From Alentia gelatinosa (Eukaryota; Annelida; Polychaeta; Phyllodocida; Polynoidae): DNA of 64,000 nt. The stretch lies in assembly GCA_950022655.1 (NCBI GenBank), contig OX465583.1:10375798-10439797 (forward strand). The letters run 5' to 3'. Of the stretch, positions 52,950 through 62,950 are shown one piece after another (the stretch's first letter is position 1; each line of letters begins with the position of its first letter). A program made the position numbers and the translations under genes. Below the pieces are notes generated by a model, which searched no databases, had not been told where the DNA came from, and saw nothing but the letters and a program-made list of their open reading frames with translations.

Positions 52950-53758
52950 GGGCCGTTTCAATAGTAGGGGGGTCAAAGCGAGAGGTAGGACTGCAACAGT
53001 GACACCAACAGTGACACCAACAGTGGCAATCCCAAATTTGCATTTCATCAGTGGTCTCGCTGTTGAGGTGAGACAAACTCTCACTGTTGGCACAGGTCTC
53101 GCTATGCACATGCGTTTGACGTTCAAATTTATTCGTTGATGGGCCGCGATGACGTAGAATTTCACCCCTTCCCATTGGAATTAAGCAATGAAATTTTTGC
53201 ACGAGTAAGGTATATATATAACCTATAATCATACCAAATATGAAGAAAGATATCGGCATTTAAATTTTGTCATAGCAAATGCTGCACTTCCCGCCGGCCT
53301 ACGGGGGGAGACAAAAAGAACAGCCGAAACCCCGCCGCACTACGGAGGGAGTGAAAAAGAACAGCGACCAATCCAAACGCACAGAGGGAGTAAAAAATTA
53401 AAACGTCGATATCTTGGGAACGCTGTGGCCGATTTTCTCCATATTTGGTACGATTATAGGTTATATGTATACCTTACTCGTGTAACAATTTTATTGCTTA
53501 ATTCTCACGGGAAGTGGGTGAGAGTATTCTATACACGTAACAAACGACAGGGTAGACCCTGTCGCTTACAGCGGCTCCACAGCGGCAGTAACAGCGACAG
53601 CCACTTTACTGATGAAACGGGCTCTGCCACTGTTGGTGTCGTTCGCTTCGCCAGTGTAGTTCACGCTTGGTTGCACCTACTAATGAAACGCAAACTGTCG
53701 CTATGTTGCCACTGTTTCCAACAGCGATACCTACACCTCCTAGTGAAACGGCCCCCTG
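52950..53758. mobile_element. Foldback element (about 800 bp)
   Basis: Ends GGGGGCCGTTTCAATAGT and TAGTGAAACGGCCCCC are inverted, and long inner arms also pair: CACGAGTAAGGTATATATAT with ATGTATACCTTACTCGTG, and CATACCAAATATG with CATATTTGGTACG. The centre carries three spaced CTACGGGGGGAG / CTACGGAGGGAG-like units (53280-53390). Confidence 0.7.
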
Positions 53759-54230
53759 GTCCCAACTGCGAGAGTTTTTTCAACTAATGAAACAGCTCCC
53801 TGATGTGCCTGGTGTTTGATCTACACCACTCGGCCATTACTGTACACACAAAAGGGAGAAGTGCCACCTTTGGCATGTATTTTAGGCGTGTTGCACATCT
53901 CATTCTATCAGCTCACTTTCACCTGTTTGCTGCACTCAGAGCGTATTGTGTTCCGTATCACATATCACTATAAACCTGTAGGCGAGGTTCCCGGATGTCT
54001 CGGCCCCTTTGCCATCTCGGCCCCCCTAAGGCACCTCGGACCCATCGGCACCTCGGCCCCCCGCTTTCACAGCTTTCACGCCTTCATGCGCGAAAACGGT
54101 GAATGTCTTTCAATGTGATTATTTACCCAAAACACGGATTCCCAGCTTTGCTGTATTATATTATTTGTCTATTTTCCACAATAAAGAATCTTACAAAACA
54201 AAAGCATATCTTACAAAACATGTACGATCC

Positions 54231-54410
54231 CTATCCCAAACCTTAACCCTAAACCTAACCCTATCCCTAACTTATCCCTAACCCTAACCCTATCCCTATC
54301 CCTAACGCTATCCCAAACCTTGACCCTATCCCTATCCCTAACCCTAACTCTATCCCTATCCCAAACTTTAACGCTAACCCTAACCCCTATCCCTTACCCT
54401 TTCCCTAAAG
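54231..54410. repeat. Degenerate (CCCTAA)n interstitial telomere-like tract
   Basis: Many CCCTAA and CCCTAT hexamers, such as AACCCTAACCCTATCCCT. A fragment ACATTAACCCTATCCTTAAC lies at 55923. TTAGGG is the ancestral metazoan telomere repeat. The many variants argue against a functional chromosome end. Confidence 0.8.
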
Positions 54411-54412
54411 CC

Positions 54413-55918
54413 TATAAGACACCGACCCGACCGCTGTGCCCGATTCTACCTTTGCCCGACGGATCCGTCGGGTCTGTGACAATCTGCATCAATCGGGTCG
54501 GTGTACGCACTTCACCGACCCGATTTTATTGCTTTTCCCGACGCGTCGGGCATTACTACCATGTCAGATATGACTGACTCTGCCCGACCTTAAGATTCCG
54601 GTGTACGCACTTTCACCGATCGTTACCGATTCTAAGCATGCCATTTAAAAAGCGTTGCCAGCTATCCCTCAGTCCGATTTACAAGTGTCTTATATCAATG
54701 TGTAGGGGAGAAACAAGCGATCATAGATCTGAAAACCGTTTTCGGATATTTTAAATAGACCAGAAGTTATCAAACTTTGCATTTTTGCCTATACAGTAAA
54801 ACCCCTCTTCCGGGACACCCCGCTTAAGGGGACACCCCGCTTAAGGGGACAATTTGCTCGGAACGGAAATTTTCCCCTCTATTAAGAGTTTATTTTAACC
54901 CCGCTTAAGGGGACACCCCGCTTAAGGGGACACCCCGCTTTAGGGGACAGTTTTTCGGTACAGAAATGTATAAAAACCCCTCTTAAGGGGACAGTTTTGG
55001 AGGGACATCATATCAAAAACACTGAAAATCCAGTGACCTTCGGACCCGTTGACGGTAGGGGGTTAGAGGCCCGCTTACAGGTTAGCTGTGGGCGACACAG
55101 GGAGGGCTGGAGGCTTTGAAGGTGCGGTATTCAGTGAGCCGTCGCGGCTCAGGGCGGCTCACGGTGAGTCGCTTATGCCGTCGCTGATTTTCGCGCCTGC
55201 CGAAGGTGCTGGGTTAGAGGTCCGCTTACAGGTTAGCGGCGGGCCGCTTATGCGGCCGCTGATTTCTCTCAGAAGTTACGGGGGGACATTGACCTGGACA
55301 GTTGACCTGGACATTGACCTGGACATCGACCTGGACAGTTTCTGCACCACCCACGACACCGACACCGATTCTACGACCGCAACTTCTCCTGCTGATGATG
55401 ATGATGTTGATAATGATGAGAGCAGTGATGACTGCCAAGTTTACATGTATTATCTATTTATTTTTAATTTAATACATTTATATTCATTTATATTCATTTA
55501 TATTGTATAATTGATATGTATTTGCTTATTTATATATTATTAATAAACCTTTTAATCTATTAACCATCGTTTCCTTCATTTATGTAGGTATTCTCTATTG
55601 TATAACCATTGGCAGACTGAAAACCCCGCTTAAGGGGACACCCCGCTTAAGGGGACAGTTGGCTCGGAACGGAGGGTGTCCCCTTAAGAGGGGTTCTACT
55701 GTATATACTTATCACCCGGCCCGGGGCCCAGCCGGGCCCGGCACCCGGCCGCTCTCTTTGATCTCAATCGGGTTGTTTTACGAGGTTATAAAGGCAGAAG
55801 GGGTCGTCGGGAAGAGTCATCGTGTCGGTGTCTTATAGGTATAAGACATCGACATTTTATTCCCGACTGTCACCGAGCCGATGGTCGGGATGAATCGGGA
55901 AAAAATGTCGGTGTCTTA
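54413..55918. mobile_element. Element with ATAAGACACCGAC termini hosting a nested insertion
   Basis: Left ATAAGACACCGACCCGACCG and right TGTCGGTGTCTTAT are inverted. Interior copies of CCGAC(G)CGTCGGG palindromes occur on both sides of the pogo-like insertion, and a second GTGTCGGTGTCTTATAGG is at 55830. Confidence 0.55.
54795..55701. mobile_element. Pogo/Tigger-like element, 907 bp
   Basis: TA then CAGTAAAACCCCTCTTCCGG at the left, and CTTAAGAGGGGTTCTACTG then TA at the right. The left end carries tandem ACACCCCGCTTAAGGGG units. A 140-codon frame at 55088-55510 has an Asp-rich segment (DLDIDLDIDLDSF and a DDDDVDN run). It could be the acidic C-terminal remnant of a transposase, but no DDE core is present. 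Confidence 0.65.
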
Positions 55919-56335
55919 TGGGCTTAACATTAACCCTATCCTTAACCCGCGAAAGCGGGAGTGCGAAACGCGGCCGCGAGGGGGCCGAGATGACCGCACA
56001 AAAAGGGGTCCGAGATGCCGATGGGGCAAAGATAACCGTGTACCGTAGGCGAATGTCTCTCATTTACAAGCTAACTCTACAGACTCAACCACTCCACCTC
56101 GCACACTGAAATAATTTGGTTTAAGATCATGCTCCTCAATAGAAGTACCAATCTGTTCACAGACAGCATGAAGGCAATATTTATAATTTTGTGAACCTCT
56201 CCGGCAACTGAAATGTACGAACTGAAGGAAATAAATGCTGCTTAAATAAAAAAAAAAAATATATATATATATTTTTTTATAATTTTACCTGTTAAATCAA
56301 AGAGGACATTTTCGGAATTATGTCAAATATGAACT

Positions 56336-56716
56336 ACCGTAAAACCCCTCTTATAAGCCGACCCCGGTTATAAGTCGACCCCCCACTTCAGCAAAATGCT
56401 ATAAGCCGATTCTAGGGCATTTCAACTTTAGGAAAACCCCGGTTATTAGCCGGCCCTCCACTTTGGGGTCCTGGCTCCCTATCCTCCCCCATAATCCCTC
56501 ACACTCACAACCTTTTGTAGAATTTTCGCTATAGAATATGAATATTTCAATGAACTTTTTGTACCAATATAGAATATCATCTGACAAATTTGGGGCTTTT
56601 CAAAAATCAATTTTTGAAAACCCTGGTTATAAGCTGACCCCTGATTTTGGCAAAAATTTACAAGCCGATTTTCTCAAAAATCCCTAAAAATCTACTTATA
56701 AGCGGTGTTTTACGGT
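56336..56716. mobile_element. Miniature element with CCGTAAAAC termini, TA flanks
   Basis: TA then CCGTAAAACCCCTCTTATAA at the left; CTTATAAGCGGTGTTTTACGG then TA-type right end. The interior repeats TATAAGCCGACCCC four or more times in both orientations. Looks like a second pogo-like family. Confidence 0.65.
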
Positions 56717-57104
56717 ATGACCTCTTTATGTTGGAAGACTTCAATGTTAACTACCTGTCCACTAACACGCCTGAACATAAAGAGCTTAGATTAATGGAAT
56801 CGTAGACAAATTACTAGATACAGCAGCATTAAAGACAATTGACTCTATTTAACCCTCTAAGGACGGGTGCCTGTGGCCATGTTACCCCTGTGGGGACGGG
56901 TGCTGGTGTCAGTGTATACCGCTAGGGTTCGGGCACACATCCGACAGAACGCATAACCTGAGGGTATAATCACGTGGTATAATACATCATCTTTGATTCA
57001 TATTCATTTGTTTTCTACCTAGAATACTTAATATGATGTTAGAACTAGGCCTACGTTCCGTGAAAATTTTATGTTAGAGTATCTGATAAAATGTGTTTTA
57101 GAAT

Positions 57105-57250
57105 TGTTGTTATGATCAGTAAGAGAGGGTATACCCTCTTGTGAACAGTGACAGTGGCAACAACAGCGAACGGAAATAAACTTCTGAAAGGGTTACTACC
57201 ACTGTTGGTGCAACTCATGTCCAAAGTGCCGCTTGCTGTTGCGGCCTTTG
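57105..57250. repeat. Dispersed repeat, family E, copy 2
   Basis: Matches 52475-52655 through GTTATGATCAGTAAGAGAGG, then TATACCCTCT and CTACCACTGTTGGTG. Confidence 0.5.
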
Positions 57251-57399
57251 TAGGTCCATGTAGGCATCAAATAGTTGCTTTGGCTGTTTGTATGGTTATA
57301 TCAGTGTCTCTATACCATACTACCACCTGTATACACATTGGTTAACACATATCCATCAGCAGACTGAAAATACTAAGAAGGAAATTGGTGAGTGTTTGG

Positions 57400-57655
57400 T
57401 CTGTGTCCTCGTTCGCCATCGAGTTTGGAGTGCTCAGTAATATGAACGAGGCGATAGCTGATTTAATATTCTGAAGCACTCCAAACGAGATGGTGAACAG
57501 GGACTCAGACCAAGCACGAATATGTTTCTGATTTTATCTTAGCCTGGAAATATGCATCTCTTAATCACCCGTTGAGAACGAGTTACCGTTCTCGCAAGCC
57601 TGTTGAGAACGAGTTCGTAGTGCTAAGCCTATGGACGTTATACCAGGCTAAGATA
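57400..57655. mobile_element. Hairpin element, family B relative
   Basis: TCTGTGTCCTCGTTCGCCATCG-type arm (57399-57420) pairs with GATGGTGAACAGGGACTCAGA (57490-57512) around the apex AACGAGGCGATAGCTGATTT. It continues with GTTGAGAACGAGTTACCG and ends TTATACCAGGCTAAGATAAA. Confidence 0.6.
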
Positions 57656-57659
57656 AAGA

Positions 57660-57733
57660 TCCAGGGGACACCCCGCGTTAGCGGACAATTTGCTTGTAAC
57701 GGAGGGTGCACCTTAAATGGGGTTCTACTGTAT
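57660..57733. mobile_element. Pogo/Tigger-like right end
   Basis: GGACACCCCGCGTTAGCGGA, AACGGAGGGTGCACC and terminus GGGGTTCTACTG followed by TA. No matching left end seen. Confidence 0.55.
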
Positions 57734-58054
57734 TTACAAACCAGTGTCTTATTTCTCGATAACTTATCAAGTCATTAGGACATACGTTTAAGATTGCTTA
57801 TCCCTCATTTAAATACCTCCTTTTGGCATATGACAATGAATGAGAGCATGTCCATGGTGGGGATAGCTATTGTTTCTATTGTAGTCACCCACAGTGAATA
57901 CATCAGTGTCAGGCGGTGAACAGGTATGACTGGCTTAGGGCGGGTGCGGCCCATACAGAATAAAGGAGGTAAACAATTAGGAGTGAGTTTCATTGTGTAC
58001 TCGCTGCCTCGCTATTGTATTGTATTGTATTGAAATACATTGACAATGATTAGA

Positions 58055-58344
58055 AGGAAACCCACGAGATGACAATAGCTTGGTCCGTACTCCACCGAGT
58101 TTGACAGCAGAGTAATTCACGAAGCGAAGCTGAGTGAATTACTCTGTGGTCACACGAGGTGGAGTGCAGACCAAGTTATTTTCATCGAGTGGGTTTCTGA
58201 TTTTATCTCACCCCGTATAACACTATTTATTGATGAAATGAGTCACCGATTTACCCATTGAGTATTGAGTACACGAACCTCACGGCCGTGGAGTACGAAT
58301 TCCTAATGTTAAGCCTATGGAGAAAAATACCGGGGTGAGATAAT
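58055..58344. mobile_element. Hairpin element, family B, full copy 2
   Basis: Reverse orientation of 31169-31455: arms GGAAACCCACGAGATGACAA and its complement, apex CACGAAGCGAAGCTGAGTGA, then TCTCACCCCGTATAACAC and the end AAATACCGGGGTGAGATAA. Confidence 0.75.
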
Positions 58345-58607
58345 CGTTGGTTCTGTGGACCGGCGGCCGTAATTACGGTAAACCGTGAGCGGTTAATGCG
58401 TAGTAATACTCGTGTGTTAGTGAGGGTGTCACACCGTCAAACACGAATAGCTTTTAAAAAAAATGTCAGTTTATTGCATCTCTCAGAGAATTTACATTGA
58501 GTTTTTCAGATACAAGAGTTTACAGAGCCGCCTGTCTATAAAACCATCGTTTGTTGCATTTATTAGCCATCTTCTTGAGTAAATTAAACCCAGTTTATTT
58601 TCCTTTG

Positions 58608-58775
58608 GGGGCCATCCATAGAGTACGTACGCACTGAGAGCAGGGTGGGGGGGGGGGGATGGGGGTTATTTAAAAAAAATGTTGCTTATGCTCCCTCTTT
58701 GTTCTATAGAGTACAAGATTAGGAATGGGGTCCAAAATTTCAGAAATACTGCGTACATATTTTATGGATGGCCCC
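58608..58775. mobile_element. Harbinger-like miniature element, 168 bp
   Basis: GGGGCCATCCATAGAGTACG at the left and CATATTTTATGGATGGCCCC at the right. Same family as 41145-41320. Confidence 0.7.
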
Positions 58776-58791
58776 TATTCCTATCGTAAAA

Positions 58792-59106
58792 CTGGATGAG
58801 TTTTAATCTTGGCCACCGTATGCCACGACTGGGGTTTGGCATAGCGATTGCACGAGGCGAAGCCGAGTGAAGTCCGGAGCCAAAACTCCAGGAGTAGCAT
58901 GCGGTGGCCATGATTAAAACGAAGCAGGTTTTGATTTTATCCTACTCTGTCTCCTTGATTTTGGAATATAACGTGTTAACAATTCTGTATACCACTATAT
59001 AGCATATAAAACATATAGCATATGGCATATAAAACTCCGTATGCCAGTCAGCATACGGAAACTCAATGCTACGCCTATGGGATTTTATATTAGGGGTAGG
59101 ATAAAT
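58792..59106. mobile_element. Double-hairpin element, family C, copy 3
   Basis: TATCGTAAAACTGGATGAGT, hairpin apex GAGGCGAAGCCGAGTGAAGT, TTTTATCCTACTC, then the CGTATGCCAG hairpin and end TTATATTAGGGGTAGGATAA. Confidence 0.75.
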
Positions 59107-59404
59107 ACATGGTGACTTGATGTCTCCCGCACATATAACGTTTGAGTCTTCAATACGTATACATTAATCTATTTGTCTAATCTCGGTGCACATACAGGCT
59201 TATTGATTATGTAGAAATGCCCCAGTAAGGATATTGTGTAATAACAACGTTAAAGGCCACTGATCAATACTGAAGGGCGGATTGACGTTGAGGCGATGGA
59301 GTGGGCTTCAGTCACGTAAATGGCGCATCACGAACCCGGTGTGACTTACGCAAACATGCGTGACTCTAACTTTACATCTCCCCTTTCATCATAAACATGT
59401 GCGC

Positions 59405-59510
59405 AAATCTATCAACTGTGGAATAGATTAAATAAGGATATTAAGGGGGCCCCTACAAAGGTCATGTTTAAATCGCGTCTGAGAAATCTCGATGTAATAT
59501 AATCGCAAAA
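59405..59510 (+). pseudogene. LINE 3'-terminal ORF fragment
   Basis: The + strand frame reads IYQLWNRLNKDIKGAPTKVM followed by FKSRLRNLDVI and a stop. The pattern LWN-x-L-x-x-x-I...FK-x-x-L is the usual C-terminus of non-LTR retrotransposon ORF2. Only about 33 codons remain. Confidence 0.6.
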
Positions 59511-59999
59511 TATAATCACCTAAGATAACACCTAACCACATATAGCCAACTGTTACCTGTACTATAACGTTTTTGTCAAGTACATAGTTACCCTTTTGCC
59601 AGTACTGTGTATACTCTATAACCTATTTGGTGATCTGAACGCATTCGTTATCATATCTTGCAGAGATAACCCCTATTTCATTTAATTTCCTTTTTATGGA
59701 AATTACAATCTTAATTCCATTTCCCAATATCTCTGATACTTCACTTTCACGTGACCCTGTGTTGAAGGTATTTCTTGATTTATTATTTCATCACATACAT
59801 CTCATTTTCATTAATAACATTGTTGTACGGTGGTGGGGCATCTAAAATGTAAAATGCTTTGTTTGTTTGCTTTCTATACTTTTCTCAATCCGCTGTTGGA
59901 TATGTAGAACAGGATCTACCCATGTATATCGATCAGGAATTTTTGTACTCAATAGACATACCACAAAGGAAGACCATCCTCGTGATGATTTGTGTGTTT

Positions 60000-60002
<3 letters not shown>

Positions 60003-60031
<29 letters not shown>
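60003..60031. repeat. Poly(A) tract
   Basis: About 30 consecutive A; possibly a retroposon tail, but no body is recognised on either side. Confidence 0.8.
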
Positions 60032-60035
<4 letters not shown>

Positions 60036-60264
60036 CATTCCTTAGCTGTACGAATTTCATCCTGCACACTGTGCACGAACTACTCGTTCGTGTGCTGCGT
60101 ACGTACCGCGTGACTTGATTTGAAGTGGCGATTTAATGAGTTTTTAATCCTTAATTTACATAAATTGTAAAATTAGCGCGAGCATTGATGATGATAATAG
60201 TGGCATCAATAAGATGATCCCCAATTATCGTTACTAAAATACTTATATAGAACTGCATCGAGAA

Positions 60265-60575
60265 TCGTATAAATAGACAATACTCCACGAGTTTGGCTGG
60301 GCCGCAATCGTCATTGAGGCGAAGCTGAGTGACAATTATGGCACAGCCAAACGAGTGGAGTATTGTCTGTTTTACCATTCAAGTGTGGTTCTGGATTTAT
60401 CTTACCCCTTTCTATGACATTAAATATCATCACAACTTCAGAATAATCAGAATATACTTAGCAAATTCACGATGCCACAGCCGTGGTGTAAAATTGTCAC
60501 TTTACCAGGGTGATCGTTGAGTATATATTTTTCTAATGTTATTCCTATGGCTAAACTTGTACCAGGGGTGAAATA
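60265..60575. mobile_element. Hairpin element, family B relative
   Basis: Arms AGACAATACTCCACGAGTTT (60277-60296) and AACGAGTGGAGTATTGTCTG flank the apex GAGGCGAAGCTGAGTGACAA. It continues to TACCAGGGGTGAAATAAAAT near 60575. Confidence 0.65.
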
Positions 60576-60839
60576 AAATTGTCTACATGAGTGTGGGGGG
60601 GGGGGGGGGGGCGGCTGTCGGTAGTTATTAGCTATCAATTGTCGCTATATTTATCGCTCCATTAACAGCAAAGAATATTCTTAAACCTATCGACAAACAC
60701 TCTGTGAATATATTTCTACATATAAAAATGTACTTCCAGACTACCTTTCACATATTTCACCACCGAAGGTTCCTTGATTGAATTTATTAATGAATTTTCA
60801 CATGTTTTAAATTCATGTTGTTTCAGCTCTAGTGGAGTT

Positions 60840-61310
60840 TCGAAGGTGGAGCAATACCAGAGTTACTGGATGGCTCCGAACATTATCCGAACCAGGAGTA
60901 CTCACTGAAAACATCATTTTATTTTTTTTGCACGGTTTATTTAATCCCTTTACCCACCACGGTTGATAATGTTAGTTTATATCTGGCAGAAACTTTCCCA
61001 TATTCTTCCATACCTAATTGTCTTTCTGTTTTATGGTCCTTTTACACAAAGTTTATAGTTATAAACGTGTTTACCTTTCCATTTTTCTAATTGTTGCTAC
61101 ACTTCGTAAGACAATTAGGGATTCAAAAATTCATGGCCCACCTATGAATATTGATCATTTAAACAAGATATTTAATCATCTTGATTTCTCTTCATCAGAA
61201 GATTTAATTTTCTGGTTCTCCTTAAGTATAGCAATTAGAGATTTACTCTGTAAATCGAATTTATCGGATCATAACTCAAGTATTCTTTTGAGAGACATGG
61301 GACCTGTTTC
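60840..61310 (+). pseudogene. Degraded tyrosine-recombinase fragment (Ngaro/DIRS-like)
   Basis: The frame at about 61110-61305 reads NIDHLNKIFNHLDFSSSEDL then IFWFSLSIAIRDLLCKSNL. It aligns with VQDLQNIYRILDLGNSDDL and NFWLAVVLCFRGLLRKSHV of the intact recombinase at 13757. The upstream part (LYLAETFPYSSIPN near 60975) matches the WYASYLSEFLSPVSIKN region in another frame. The catalytic first Arg is kept, but the H-x-x-R and Tyr parts are gone, cut off by the half element at 61308. Confidence 0.7.
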
Positions 61311-61419
61311 ACTAGTTTCGTGACATGTCTGTGACACCATGCAGACATTGGGGTTGTCTAATTTCATGACAACACAAGTAGATCTGCCCCTAGGAAAAGA
61401 CAGACCCCAAACCCCTGTA

Positions 61420-62169
61420 TGAAGCGACCGGGGACCAGTACTACGGCTGTGGCACTCCACTACGCAGGAAGACGGAGATCAAACAGGACTCAATCAAAGG
61501 AAATAACATACTGGGTAAACTTCTCCAAGAAATCCGGGACGACACCACCCTATGAATAAACCCACGATGAAACTGGATATTATTACAGACTCGAGAGGTT
61601 GGCGTCTACAAAAAAGGCTGGAAAGCCTTTTTCCGGAGATCACGGATGGTAATCAGGTAGAGGTTCATACTACCGGCGGGGCAACAATTGCAAGGTCAGT
61701 CAACAGGATGTAATCTTGATGTGTGGTATAAATAACCTAACCCAACGAGACACGAATAGAACCATAAGGTTGGCGTTTGAAGATATAAGTAGCGCAGTTG
61801 ACTCCATAACAGATGACCGCACGCGACGCGCTTCAATGCTACTCAGAAAGGGTCATTTTTGCACACCTTACAGGGGTACATTTTAGAACTTATAATACCT
61901 TCAAGAAAGCGCCTATATATGAGCATATCGACCGCGACCAAGAAATGATGAACGACATTATCAAACAAGTCAACCACGTAATCACACTATTAAATAAAGA
62001 ACAGGGAGTAAATGGACCCAGATTACAGGCGAAAATACACTACAAACTAGGGAAAAATGAACTGAACGCATACAGACGTTTCTATGACGGACTTCACCCC
62101 ACAGATAAAACAGTGGACATCTGGGCCAAATGCATAATATCGACACTCCGGAGTATGACCCTACTATGA
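61420..62169 (+). pseudogene. Broken transposon ORF with SGNH-hydrolase-like and possible NADAR-like parts
   Basis: Translating the frames gives LYEATGDQYYGCGTPL, then GNNILGKLLQEIRDDT (61420-61555), a pattern like the end of NADAR domains (WGxG...GxNxLGxxLMxxR). This is followed by LDIITDSRGWRLQKRLESLF (SGNH block I, Asp-Ser), ILMCGINNLTQRDT (block III-like), and at the end AYRRFYDGLHPTDKTVDIWA (His of the final block). Stops at 61555 and several frameshifts break it. SGNH esterases are known in ORF1 of CR1-type LINEs and in some Ngaro elements, so it is probably a transposon protein. The NADAR assignment is less certain than the SGNH one. Confidence 0.55.
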
Positions 62170-62794
62170 GTTTATCATCAACCAAAACCTGACTGAATAG
62201 CCTAGACTTGAACATTGGCCCATCCCAGAGGGGAGACCAACAACAAGCAGGATTAAGGCAAATAACTTGACTTTCATAATCTTTCAGTAAATCAACAAAT
62301 CAAATATTGAATGTAACACTTTTCTTTTTCTCTAGAAGTTATATATGACTGATGTTCTGTTCAAATCATGGTTTACAAAATATTTGTTTGGAACCAAGAT
62401 GCGGGGATTTGCGGGCTTGACGGGCGAATGATCCATCCTAGAGAGGAGATCAGACTCCCTGATGGCACGTAAAAAAACCGATCTTGTACTTAAATATGAA
62501 ATCGTACTGCTGTTAAATAATAATCATTTATATTATAATTGCTCCTAACTATGCTATAGCATATTTGTACATACAGAAGGATAGTAGACCTAAGGTCAAG
62601 CACATTTTTTCCGTGGCTAAAAGCGCCGAGACGGATAGAGTGCTATCAAGTTATTATGATAATATATTTGTGTTGGTTTATATCTAAGAATTACTTATAT
62701 GTTCAAGGTGAAAGCATGCTCACTGCATTTTTGACTTGCATTACCCGTTACATTGATGTATTTATGCCAAAACATGTGAAACTGTTATATAGAC

Positions 62795-62950
62795 ATGAGT
62801 AAAAATGGAAAACTAAACTGCAAAGGTTTGAAGATTGTGCACTTAAACGTGTGCAGTTTATGGTCAAAACTCGATACAGTGCACACAATATTAGTGGACT
62901 CAGATATCGACTGTTTATGTATAACAGAGACATGGCAATGGGCACTTGAG
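62795..62950 (+). pseudogene. LINE endonuclease N-terminal fragment
   Basis: LKIVHLNVCSLWSKLDTVHT and DSDIDCLCITETW match the first blocks of the apurinic-type endonuclease (N of the N-xx-S/L motif, E of TETW). Homology stops after ETWQ, so the remaining endonuclease and RT are absent. It may belong with the SGNH-like ORF upstream as ORF1 and ORF2 of one LINE. Confidence 0.7.

Larger units (their letters stand above)
53985..56030. mobile_element. Large composite inverted-repeat region with nested elements
   Basis: GCCATCTCGGCCCCCCTAAG at 54010 pairs loosely with GGGGGCCGAGATG at 55980, and CGCTTTCAC with GCGAAAGCGG. Inside lie telomere-like tracts (54231-54410 and 55923-55947), an inverted pair ATAAGACACCGAC (54413) / GTCGGTGTCTTAT (55906), and the pogo-like element 54795-55701. 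The layers are nested like shells. Confidence 0.5.

Noticed and set aside
54231..54410. Chromosome end (true telomere)
   Set aside because: The tract is short, full of variant hexamers, and ordinary sequence continues for 10 kb beyond it.
55088..55510. 140-codon ORF with an Asp-rich stretch as a host gene
   Set aside because: It lies wholly between the inverted termini of a pogo-like element and has no recognisable domain; treated as an element remnant.
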